Below, piece by piece: positions 25,401-35,100 of a DNA stretch of 64,000 nt; the stretch's first letter is position 1, and the number at the start of each line of letters is the position of its first letter. The stretch is from Madurella fahalii (Eukaryota > Ascomycota > Sordariomycetes > Sordariales). The stretch spans positions 7,192,001 to 7,256,000 of the forward strand of contig CM056874.1 in assembly GCA_029876055.1 (NCBI GenBank). Reading direction: 5' to 3'. Under the pieces are notes generated by a model. That model did no database searches. It was not told the origin of the DNA and was given only the letters and a program-made list of their open reading frames with translations. A program made the translations under genes and the position numbers.

Positions 25401-26741
25401 AAGACCAGAGTCATCCCGCGGACCTTGAACCCGCGGTGGGACGAGTCTGTCGATATCACCGTGTCCGGGCCGCTCAACATCATCGCCACCATCTGGGATT
25501 ATGACATGTTTGGCGACCACGATTTTGTGGGGCGGACATCACTCAAGCTTGACCCGGTGCACTTCAGCGACTATCTACCACGCGAGTTTTGGCTGGACCT
25601 GGACACTCAGGGGAGGCTGCTGATTCGAGTCAGCATGGAAGGTGAGCGAGACGACATCCAGTTCCACTTCGGCAAGGCCTTCCGACACTTAAAGAGGACG
25701 GAGCGGGACATGGTGCGCAAAGTCACGAGCAAGGTATGTACCCAGGCCCTCATCCGCAAGCGTTGCACTAACAAGAGGCAGCTCTCGATGCACATCAATA
25801 CCTCGCTCTCGCACGAAGCTCTACGCGGGCTGCTGAGCAAGGGCATCACCGCCTCGATGGCCAGCCTGTGGAAGAAGAGGCAGTCGACGGCACCGACCGT
25901 TACACCGGCAGAGGTGGAGAACGCGCTCCGGCCACTCTTCACCTACTTTGACGAGAACTTTGCCATCATGAAGCAGACGCTCACGGATGCCACTATGATG
26001 GCAGTCATGACAAGGCTGTGGAAGGAGGTGCTGATTGCAATCGAGAACTTACTAGTCCCGCCACTATCGGACAAACCGTCGACGCAGAAACCGCTTACAC
26101 AGGCCGAGATGGACGTGGTCTACAGGTGGCTGGAGCTTCTATTTGCCTTCTTCAACGCCAAAGATGAATCGGGCGAAGTGCTGGGGGTGCCGGCGGATGT
26201 CCTGAAGTCGCCTAAGTGGCACGAACTGGCGTCGCTCAACTTCTTCTACTTTGACCCGACTGAGACGCTGATCCGCACGTCGGAGCGCATGGCGGCGGCG
26301 AATGCGGAGCGTGCGAAGCAGCAGGCGCAACAGCAGATGCAGGGGAGCACCGCGGCGAGCAACAACAACAGGCTGTCGGCGCCGGCGACGCTAGGGGTCC
26401 CGTCGTTCGGGCCGGCGGGCGCCGTCGCGTTCGGTAGCCTGGGAACGATTCGGCGCGGCAAGAGCATCATGATGAGCCGCAACCTGGGCACGATGCGGCG
26501 AGCCAAGGAGGAGAAGCGCAAGGAGGCGCAGGCGGACCCGAGCGACGACATGATTCTGCGCATCCTCCGTATGCGGCCTGAGGCGGCCAACTACCTCAAG
26601 GAGAGGCAGCGGCAGAAGGAGCGCATGGCGGCGGCCCAGGCGGCGGCCATGATTGTGCGCCAGAGCGTCCATCAAGGGTGGAACTCGGGCCCGGCTTTTG
26701 GCGGCGCGCTGTACGGGCGGAATCATTTGCCTCAGCGATAA
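22492..26741 (+). CDS. Munc13-like MUN/C2 domain protein
   Basis: Exons 22492-25086, 25152-25733 and 25782-26741; introns of 65 bp and 48 bp; 1378 residues. Large helical regions with Munc13-homology character (about 500-860, and again after about 1050) flank a central C2 domain (about 910-1020, with GTSDPYVVL, TLNPRWDE and DYDMFGDHDFVG). Its acidic loop residues look suited to calcium or phospholipid binding. The C-terminal 100 residues are Ala/Gln/Arg-rich. Fungal relatives include the fission yeast proteins Ync13 and Git1, which act in vesicle fusion during cytokinesis and in nutrient signalling; the role here is inferred from the family. The first ATG of the frame after the upstream stop lies in a C-rich leader. 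The second intron has GTATGT, CACTAAC and GGCAG signals, but is a multiple of three without stops, so reading through it would add 16 residues. Confidence 0.9.
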
Positions 26742-27472
26742 TCGTGAGGGAGCGCGAGGGGGAGGGGGGTGCCCGTTGGTGAGATTGAGTGAGCACTGAG
26801 GTATGTCGCGATGGGGTGCAGAAAAGGAAGAGACGGGAAGAAGTAAATGACGATTTCCCTTTTTCTTTTTCTTTTTGGCTACATACCTACCGTATTTGAG
26901 ACTCGGATTCTCTCCACCTGGATGTTATTTTATAGCTATTGACAGGAATGGGGGGCGTTGATGGGGCGAGCAGGCAATACCCTATCTCTTCGAACTACGG
27001 ATTGTCTGAGAGGATGGCAGCGGACGATAACGTAATCGATTATTCTAACATTCAATTTCCGTGTGTTTGGATGGAAGTCAAATGCTGAGATATGTGAATC
27101 AAAGTCGGTGGTGCCAAGGTTTGGCTGCTCGGCGACTAGAAGGGGGTGGGAAAGTTGTTTGTATCGGCAAGCCACAGTGAGGCTGGAGCGACGTTAATTG
27201 GGCGGAGTGAAATTTCGAGCTCGGTCATCTCATGATAAGATTGGACAAATCACCGCTCAGGGTACTCTGCTCGACGGCGGCATAGCTGGGGTCAGAAGCT
27301 GCACAGCTGTAACTAAATTTGCCTGTGCTGGTGCATCGGTCGTTCGGAAGTTTCTGGACGAGTTGGCGAAGCAGCAGGAACGGACGTGGTGAGAGAGCCG
27401 CGGTCAAAGAGAGACCCGACGCTATCAAAACCCAACCCACACTTTTCCTTCTTCCCGTCCTATCTTGCCTGC
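26742..27472. other. intergenic between Munc13-like gene and pyrophosphatase
   Basis: Tandem spacing of about 730 bp with a T-rich stretch near 26860-26880 that may belong to the 3' end of the upstream gene. No gene seen. Confidence 0.55.
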
Positions 27473-29022
27473 ATGCCGGCCCTACGAGTGTTGCGGCCGC
27501 TGCACCAGAAGCAGGCAATGCGCGCGAGACTGGCGAGACTCTTTCGGCAGCAGCAGCAGTACCACCACCACCGCCACCACCACCACTGCCAGCAGCACCA
27601 GCAGCAGTTCCTTGGAGCCCAAAATATGTTGCCGCAGCGTTTGGCCCGACCGGACCAATCACAGAGCCGCTGGCTGGCGTCACATACTGGGCCCACATCC
27701 ACTTCTGCCCCTCCCCCTCCTTCCTTAGAAGCTGCTGGACTTCCGCTTCCCACCGCTACAAATCCCTCGACCTCGCAATTGCGATTGGCAAACAAGCTGG
27801 CCATTCCTGCTTCCTCCGTCTCTCGAACTGCCCAGATCGCCCGACATCTGCCGAGCTCTCACCCATCCCACCATTCCCGGAGCTATAGCACAGGTGCGAC
27901 CACCGAGATGGCTTCCCCTTACAACGTGCGCAAGATCGGCGCCCCCAACACGCTCGAACACCGCGTCTACATCGAGAAGGATGGCGTGCCCATCTCGCCC
28001 TTCCACGACATCCCCCTCTATGCCAACGCCGAGCAGACGGTCCTCAACATGATCGTCGAGATTCCCCGCTGGACCAATGCCAAGCTCGAGGTAAGGGGAG
28101 CTCCCCTGCCGTGTCGGGACCTCAAGAGCCCGCTAACAATCTTTGGTGACCAGATCTCCAAGGACGAACTCCTCAACCCTATCAAGCAGGACATCAAGAA
28201 GGGCAAGCTCCGCTACGTCCGTAACTGCTTCCCGCACAAGGGCTACCTGTGGAACTACGGTGCCTTCCCCCAGGTATGCACTCCACCCCCGCCAAGAGCC
28301 CGACGGCGTGCTGATGGCTCCAAAAAAATAAAAGACGTGGGAGGACCCCAACGTGGTCCACCCCGAGACCAAGGCCAAGGGCGACAACGACCCGCTCGAT
28401 GTCTGCGAGATTGGTGAGCTCGTCGGCTACACGGGCCAGGTGAAGCAGGTCAAGGTGCTCGGCGTGATGGCGCTGCTGGACGAGGACGAGACGGACTGGA
28501 AGGTCATTGTGATTGACGTCAACGACCCGCTGGCCCCCAAGCTCAACGACGTCGAGGACGTCGAGCGCCACCTCCCCGGCCTGCTGCGGGCCACCAACGA
28601 GTGGTTCCGTATCTACAAGATCCCGGATGGCAAGCCCGAGAACCACTTTGCCTTCACCGGCGAGTGCAAGAACAAGAAGTAAGCTTGGATGGGAGGGGAA
28701 TGTTGCGATATGACTGGGAGATCGCTAACACGACACAGGTACGCCATGGATGTGGTGCACGAGTGCAACGAGGCCTGGGAGAAGCTCATGACCGGCAAGA
28801 CTCCCGCTGGTGGCATTGCCACGTAGGTTTCTTCCGCCGTCCCATCGTCATGCGTTGCCATGTCACTGACAAAGGAACAGCACCAACCTGACAGTCAGCC
28901 ACTCGACCAGCCGCGTCTCGCCCGACCAGCTGCCACCCCTCCCGCAGAACCAGGAGCTCCCGCCCGCGCCCATTGACAGCTCCATTGATAAGTGGTTCTT
29001 CATCAGCGGCGCTTCTGCTTAG
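27473..29022 (+). CDS. inorganic pyrophosphatase with N-terminal extension
   Basis: Exons 27473-28090, 28154-28273, 28335-28678, 28739-28822, 28881-29022; introns of 63, 61, 60 and 58 bp; 435 residues from the ATG at 27473. The enzyme hydrolyses pyrophosphate to phosphate. The catalytic part begins at a second in-frame ATG at 27908 (residue 146) and from there is 290 residues, the normal length for fungal soluble pyrophosphatase. It has EIPRWTNAK and the metal-binding signature DNDPLDV. The extra 145 residues are basic and rich in Gln, His, Pro and Ser, with almost no acidic residues in the first 100, as in a mitochondrial presequence. One transcript could give mitochondrial and cytosolic forms, or 27908 may be the only start used. 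Splice sites are good except for the AAAAG-type acceptor at 28334. Confidence 0.92.
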
Positions 29023-29376
29023 GTTGCAGGCGCCGGGGCCTGAGGTTGTCACCATTGCTATATAGACTTAAAAAATGTGCGGGCTCGTCTTTTATATAGT
29101 CGACAGGCTGTCAAAAAGCCGGATAGTGTCATTGTCGATGTCATATGAAGCAACAGACTTCGAAGGAAAGGTTTTGGAGCCGTGTCGTCGTGTAGTGGAG
29201 TGTCCGTAGTCGTGATCGTTTAACGTAGTGTAGTAGTATATTCCGGTCCTCCCTTTTGAAAACAATGATCAACGCCTCCCTATGCTTTCTAGCGTAGATG
29301 TACACATTCAGGCTTACAGATGTAGACATACAGCCAACCCATTCCCCCTCCTCCTTCGCTTTTCCCCGTCTTCCCC
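29023..29376. other. convergent 3' regions of pyrophosphatase and mL53 genes
   Basis: About 350 bp of AT-richer sequence between two stop codons, presumably overlapping 3' untranslated regions. No gene seen. Confidence 0.6.
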
Positions 29377-29780
29377 TTACGCATTCGCCAAATCATCCTC
29401 CTTCTGCAGAGAGCGCGAATGCCGGTCTACTTCCTCGACGATGCTCTTGATCCCCATGGCCTCGCAGTCAAGCTTCATCTCCTTGCCGTCCTCTATCGCC
29501 AGTCTGCATTAGCCCTAATTCTTCATACACACACACGCACACACACACACACGGGGAGAGAGAGACGGGAAAAAGGGGGGAAGGTTTGGGTGCACTGACT
29601 GAACTTGATGTGCAGCGAGCTCGGCTCGGTCGAGTTGCGCGGCAGGAGCTGTGTCGTGATGTTCATGCCCGCGCCGCGCGCGTTCGGCGGGAGGAACGAG
29701 AGGAAGAGCCGCGCTGACTTGGCGCGCGTCGAGAAGGGGTTGAAGCGCGTTGTTACGTCGGTTATGAAGCGGGTTATCAT
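29377..29780 (-). CDS. MRPL44: mitochondrial large-subunit ribosomal protein mL53 (MRPL44)
   Basis: Two minus-strand exons, 29780-29600 and 29492-29377, around a 107-bp intron; 98 residues, the expected size for this fungal mitoribosomal protein. The N-terminus MITRFITDVTTRFNPFS with FLSFLPPNAR, and the C-terminal segment DGKEMKLDCEA followed by IVEEVDRHSR, fit the mL53 family. The intron donor is GTCAGT. The acceptor that keeps the frame is GATAG at 29493-29494, while a CAG 11 bases earlier would run into a stop. The intron carries a (GT)n repeat on the coding strand. The ATG is preceded directly by 19 adenines. It is divergent from SEC20. Confidence 0.88.
29526..29552 (+). repeat. (CA)n microsatellite inside the mL53 intron
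   Basis: A nearly perfect CA dinucleotide run, interrupted once by CG, immediately next to a GA-rich stretch. On the transcribed strand it reads as (GT)n, which could provide weak alternative donor sites. Confidence 0.9.
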
Positions 29781-29799
29781 TTTTTTTTTTTTTTTTTTT
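29781..29799 (-). repeat. A19 homopolymer abutting the mL53 start codon
   Basis: Nineteen thymines on the + strand, hence nineteen adenines on the mRNA strand ending directly at the ATG at 29780. The length may be imprecise because homopolymers are error-prone in sequencing. Confidence 0.9.
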
Positions 29800-30272
29800 C
29801 CTTTTTTCTGTTTGGTTGATTTGTTGTTTGGGATTCGGGTGGATTTGGGGAGGTTCGGTGGGTTGTTTGTGGGGAATTGAGATGGTGGAGAGCTCGAGGC
29901 GGCGCGGGAGAAGCGGCGTAGGGTTGATTGGACTCTGGTGATGCGGTGCGATATCGTCGTGGTTCTGCTGTTAGAAAATTGGTGTTGAGGTTCGGGCTCG
30001 GACGGAAGACGCCGGACGGAGCGCGGGACGGACGGGATAAGGTTGTCCGTTGAGCTCCCGTTTTGGAGGAAGCGCCCCACATGATTTGGCGGTACGTCTC
30101 CTTGGCTGCAGCGGCAGCTCAATTCGATGTTGGCCCATGCACTTCAAGATGCCAACTTACACAACAGCCGGACACTGAGCATCACGCAACGCAACCCACG
30201 ACATTCCAACACCCGCCGTCGCCAATTCGAACTCAATAATCTAATACCGAAATAAGACCTCCGACTGAAACA
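29800..30272. other. divergent promoter between mL53 and SEC20
   Basis: About 470 bp with no gene. A long minus-strand open frame running through it into mL53 is best taken as untranslated leader, because mL53 needs no N-terminal extension. Confidence 0.6.
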
Positions 30273-31655
30273 ATGTCGTCCTTGGACACATTACAAGAGC
30301 GACTGGCAGCGCTCCAGGAAACCACGGGCCAGCTCAAGGACCTGATCAACCGTCTTGCGAATATCAAGTTCCAGCCTGGGTCCGTCCCGCTGAGCACGAG
30401 CGACGAGGACAATGTTGCCACCGAATTAGGGACCGAGATTAGCCAGATCCTGCGCGAGGAGGAGGAGGATCTGGAACTGCTGCAGGAGGAAATCATCGAC
30501 CTGCGCTCTGGCCGGCCTGGGAGCGACGCCGAGCACCGCAAGACGAGGTTAAAAGAGGGCGCGCAACGGCTAGAAGCCGAACTAAAGGAGTGAGTGTTAC
30601 TCAGCTGTGAGCCTCGGTCATCAGAGCAGCGTACTGACGTCAAATCTCCGCAAAAGCTGCCGCACCGCCTTCCGCAAAGCCCAGCTCTCGGCCCGCCGTA
30701 GCCTCGAAGCCGCCCAGAAACTCGAGCGCTCCCTCCTCCTCGCATCTTACGCCGCTTCGGCCAACGCATCCCCAGCCGCCTCGACCATCCTCAGCAACCC
30801 CGATTCCAACAACAGCGACAACGCTAACCCGCAACAAGACCACTCCTCTGACACCACCGACCCTCGTGACAAGCTCTTCCCCCTGCCGCCCGGCGCCGCC
30901 ACAACCGCAGCAGCCACAAAGACGCCAACAGCAGCCAGCACTCGGACCTCATCAGCACCAGCAGCGACGTGACGCTCGCGCTGCGGCGCACGCACGCCCT
31001 GATCGCGGGCGAGGTGGCCAAGTCGGCGTTCGCGGCGCAGACGCTGGCCGAGAGCTCGGCGGCGCTGGCCGAGCTGCAGCGCAGCTACGAGGGCTTGGAC
31101 GGGCTGCTCAGCCGCTCGCGCGACCTGGTGTCGGCCCTCGTCACCGCCCAGAAGAGCGACACGTGGTACCTGCAGGCGGCCCTGCGCCTGCTGCTGGGCA
31201 CGCTGGCCTGGCTCGTCTTCCGGCGCTTCCTGTACGGCCCGCTGTGGTGGCTCGTCTGGTTGCCTTTGCGCACCGGCTTCAGGGTCAGCAAAGGGGTGGT
31301 TGGTCTGGGAGGGAGCCAACAGCAGCAGGTGTCGGTCGGGGTGGGGAGGATGGAGGTTGTCGGGCCTGGGAGTGATGGGGCGGGAAGGAAGACTGTTGTC
31401 GGGGTAGGAGAGGAAGGCGCTGTGCCGACTGTGAAGGTTGGGACGGAGCCGGCGGAGGAGGTGAAGGGGGATCCGGATTCCATGGTGGAGAGGGTTGGGA
31501 GGATGGTAGAGGATACGTTAAATAGGAGGGAGGAGGATGCGGAGGAGGCGAATGGGACGGGGGAGAGTGATGCGGAGGAGGACAAGCCGAATCCGATGAA
31601 GAGGATGTGGGAGGAGGAGATAGGGGAGCCGGAATCCGTGAGGGATGAGTTATGA
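30273..31655 (+). CDS. SEC20: SEC20-type SNARE with C-terminal ER-retrieval signal
   Basis: Exon 1 is 30273-30589; intron 1 (67 bp) has good signals. Exon 2 runs from 30657 to about 30865 and the last part from about 30922 to 31655; about 419 residues. A coiled-coil N-terminus precedes the Sec20 signature (SDVTLALRRTHALIAGEVAKSAFAAQTL), a SNARE-like helix and a hydrophobic segment (LRLLLGTLAWLVFRRFLYG, then WWLVWLPL). The protein ends in RDEL, a variant of the HDEL/KDEL signal carried by yeast Sec20. It should act in Golgi-to-ER retrograde vesicle fusion. Between exon 2 and the Sec20 domain the frame changes inside a low-complexity stretch. The only solution I found is a 56-bp intron 30866-30921 (GTGACA donor, CAAAG acceptor, no clear branch point), so this junction is uncertain. 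Confidence 0.82.
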
Positions 31656-32127
31656 TATAATTAATACGAATACAATCAGTTATCGGATTGTCGATACCAT
31701 GCTGCTGCTGCTACTACCATATGTCTTTGTTATAAACTAAGAGACTCACAGTCACAATCGGGGGACAACCCACACAAACTGCTTCAGTGACGCATCAAGT
31801 CCATCGAATTCGATATATATATACCTTGCTCGCTTCATTGTTCGCAATAAATGCTTATGTAATATCACACAACGCCCATCCCAAAATAATCCCAAAATGC
31901 CATTCCCAATCTGTGTCTACACATCCCCCAGATACGCCGTCCCGTTCCAATCCGTGATTTCATCCTTGATATGCACCGCTAACCCGCCCGCCCGCCCTTC
32001 ATCAGTAGTTCCGGCCCATCAGTGTCATAGCAAACAGTAACACCACCCATACCAACCGTCTCCCCGTAGTAGATAACACAAGAATGAAAAGAAAAAAGAA
32101 AAAGGAAACAACTCAAGCCCAACAACC
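31656..32127. other. convergent 3' regions of SEC20 and the 1634-residue orphan
   Basis: A-rich sequence with a short TATATATATA run near 31815 and no gene. Probably 3' untranslated regions of both genes. Confidence 0.6.
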
Positions 32128-35100
32128 TTACTCAGTAACCCGCTTGATAATCTTTCCAATCGCCACCGCACCAGCCAACATCATCATCATCCTCGGTAGC
32201 ACCGCATGCTCATCGTCATAACTGTCCTTCGCCTTCGGCTTTGTGCCAACACCCCGCCGCCTCCCCAGCCTTGGCCCCCTGGACCCGGCCTCAGATGCAG
32301 GTGCACTCGGTGGCAGTTTGGCCACAGCGGCCTCCAAAACCTGTTGCTCGAGAATGTACAGCGGCAGACTAAGCCTCCTCCTCCGCGTGACAGCGGTGGT
32401 GGCGTCGTGACCCAGTGCGCCGTGCAGCCCGAGCCCCACGAAGTGAGACTCACCGCGCAGGCCGAGGTAGCCCGCTGTTTGGGGGCGGCTGGCCACTGGT
32501 GGCGCCTTGGGGACTTCTAGAAGAGGGAGTTCATCGTCGGTTGATGGGCGGAAAGTGTCAACCGAGCCACGGGTTGCAGATGTGTACGAGATCAAGGAGG
32601 CGGCATCGTCCGCGTGGAGGCTCACTCGGGGAGGTTTGGGGCCACTGGGAAAGAGGAGGGCGAGGTCCGGAACCGGAACCGGTGCCAGAGGCAGTGGCTG
32701 TTCCCGTGTCTCGGGCTTGGGGGGAGGAACGTCGGGTGCTGGCGCTCCCGTTTCGGTCGACGAGGGCCGAATAACCGCCGAGACGCCGAGTTTGTCCGAC
32801 AGGGCCGAGATCTCGGGAGGCGCGACAGTAAAGTCCGCGACCGGGATTGCTGGTGCTGCGACAGACGCTTGGCCATTGTTGGTTTGTCGGTCCGGCGACT
32901 CCGCTTCGGCTCCGGCATCCTCCCGGATCAAGAAGCTGTCGCCCTCATCTCCAACAGTGATGCCGGCGTTATCGCAGATTTCAGGTCCCGAATTCTTCTC
33001 CTCGGCTCCCTCGTCAGCTCCGGTCACAACCTCCAACCGAGGCTCGGGTTCTCGGTCAGATTCGTCATCTTCCTTTGCTGTCAGGCCGTTACCCTGAACC
33101 ACAGCCACGCCGGCAGGAATCTCGGTAGACTCGATGCACGCCTCGCTCAGACCATCGGCGCGGATAGGTCCCCCCTCGCCGACAACGAATTTCGCACTCT
33201 CGGGTCCGGTAGCATCATTCAGCGCCAGAGACGGAGCCGAGATGGACGGAGCTATATTTACGTCGTGTTGGTTTTCGTCACCGAACTCGGGTGCGGGCAC
33301 ATCCTCCCTGGGGTGCTCATGGTCTCCGGGCCCGTTAGCTGTAGCGTCATCTTTAGTTTGGAGATCGATCCCCTTCTCGGGCCCGACATCTGTCGTTGCA
33401 ACAATCTGACCGTCTATCTGAGGTCCTGACTTCCCGACAACTTCATCGGGTGTAGTCCCCGATCCCGATAGATCTACTTCGGTTTGAAGGTCGGAACCCG
33501 AAGTTGTGTGATCGCCGACGACCCCAGCAACTATACCCGAGATAGGTTGGCTAGGTTTAGGATGGCGCACCTCGGCTCCAAAATCGGGACCGTGACTCTC
33601 CTCGGAGCGCCCCTCAAAATGAACCTCGAGTGTCGGGATGTCGGCAATGTCATTGTTACTGACATCCTCGGTCATGGGCAGCTTTTGCTGCTGCTTATCG
33701 GAAACAAGTCCAAGTCCGTCGACAAAGCCGTTGCTACCGACATGGCGTTCTGCGTCGCCTGCAAGTTCGGGTCCGGTATCATTCCTCAGGGCTTCCTCCG
33801 TGCCATGCTCAAGAGAGCCATCGGTCTCTTGCAGGCCGGTCTGGTCCTCAGTTCTGGAATCCGGCAAGGCCGCTTCCTGTTTGACGTTGAAGTCATCTGA
33901 AGGGGTACAGACAGTCACTTCGGGCACATCATCGAGACTGTCCCTGCTCACAATATCCGTCACGAGCTTGGTCTCGGCGCCGGCAGCGGTGCCGAGATTG
34001 TCGCCGGCTACCTCGCTCAAAAGCGGCTCAATCAAGGTCCCCAGTCCATTTTCTGGACCCGAAACGGCGCCAGACTTTGAACCGCTTGAATCCGAACAGC
34101 GGCCCGGTCCCTCGTTCGGGCCCGATCCAGCTCGGACTTCAGAGGTGGGGAAGTCCGGTGCAGAGAAACGAGTGTCGGATTCCGAATCAAACTCGGCACC
34201 GAGACGCCCCTCAAATCCCTTACGATCTAAGAATGCTGCTTCGTCCCTTTCCGACTTAGAATATGGTGCTGATGTGCTCGTGTGAACTGGTGTTGTGGCT
34301 TGCTCAGCATCAGATATCTCGTGGCGCAACGGCACCGCGACCATTGGGCCGGAATTTCCCGCCACCCACTCATTATCGGCATCACTACTAGATCGCTCAG
34401 CCGCAAGTTCCGATGCTGCAATGGGTTGGAGCGGCGGGCCGAACTCGGATTGGCCAATCGGGCACTCGCTGGCTGAAGGGACGCCGTGGTCCTCCTTTGT
34501 TGATGCCGCACCAATCTCGAGGGGATCCATTCCGGACTCTTCGGGCTCGGATTCCGGGTAGAAGCCTGGGAGCTCGGGATCTTTGGTACCCGAATGGGTC
34601 CGCAAGTAGGTCGGGGTTATCAATATGCTGTGCCTCGGCGAAGAGCCGCCCGTGCTCAATTCAGGGGTCGACGGCGCCGTCGAGAAGTCGTCATATCTGG
34701 GACTTGCGTCTCCAATCAGAGCGTCCGGGGTATTGGGTTTGGCCCATTCTCCAAATGCAGGACAGGTCGTGTATTCCCGGGCATCCACATATGCTTCGGA
34801 AGTGTCCATCCTGCGGTGCCTGGGTTTGCAGCCATCTAAGAACGCATATGTGCTATCGTCATTCTGGGACGGGATCTGTGTCTGCTGATCCGCGGGGCTG
34901 GAGGCAAATCCGGGACCGAGAGGTTTCGAAGATGTTCCTGCAGGGACAGTCCCTGACAGGCAGTGGGTAGGGCTCTCCACTACTCTCGACGTCATAACCT
35001 CCCCGCTGTAGCTTTCCGAAGAAGGTTGTTCCACCGCTGAAGTTCCCATACCACTGAGGATCTCGCCACTAGGCTTATTGTTGCCAGTTACCGCCTGGTC

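Noticed and set aside
29523..30122. 199-codon minus-strand frame running through the mL53 start
   Set aside because: mL53 starts normally at 29780; the upstream part is low in complexity, passes through the A-tract and its end would read into the intron.
32614..33429. 271-codon + strand frame inside the large orphan
   Set aside because: Antisense shadow of a GC-rich minus-strand coding region; no start context or homology pattern.
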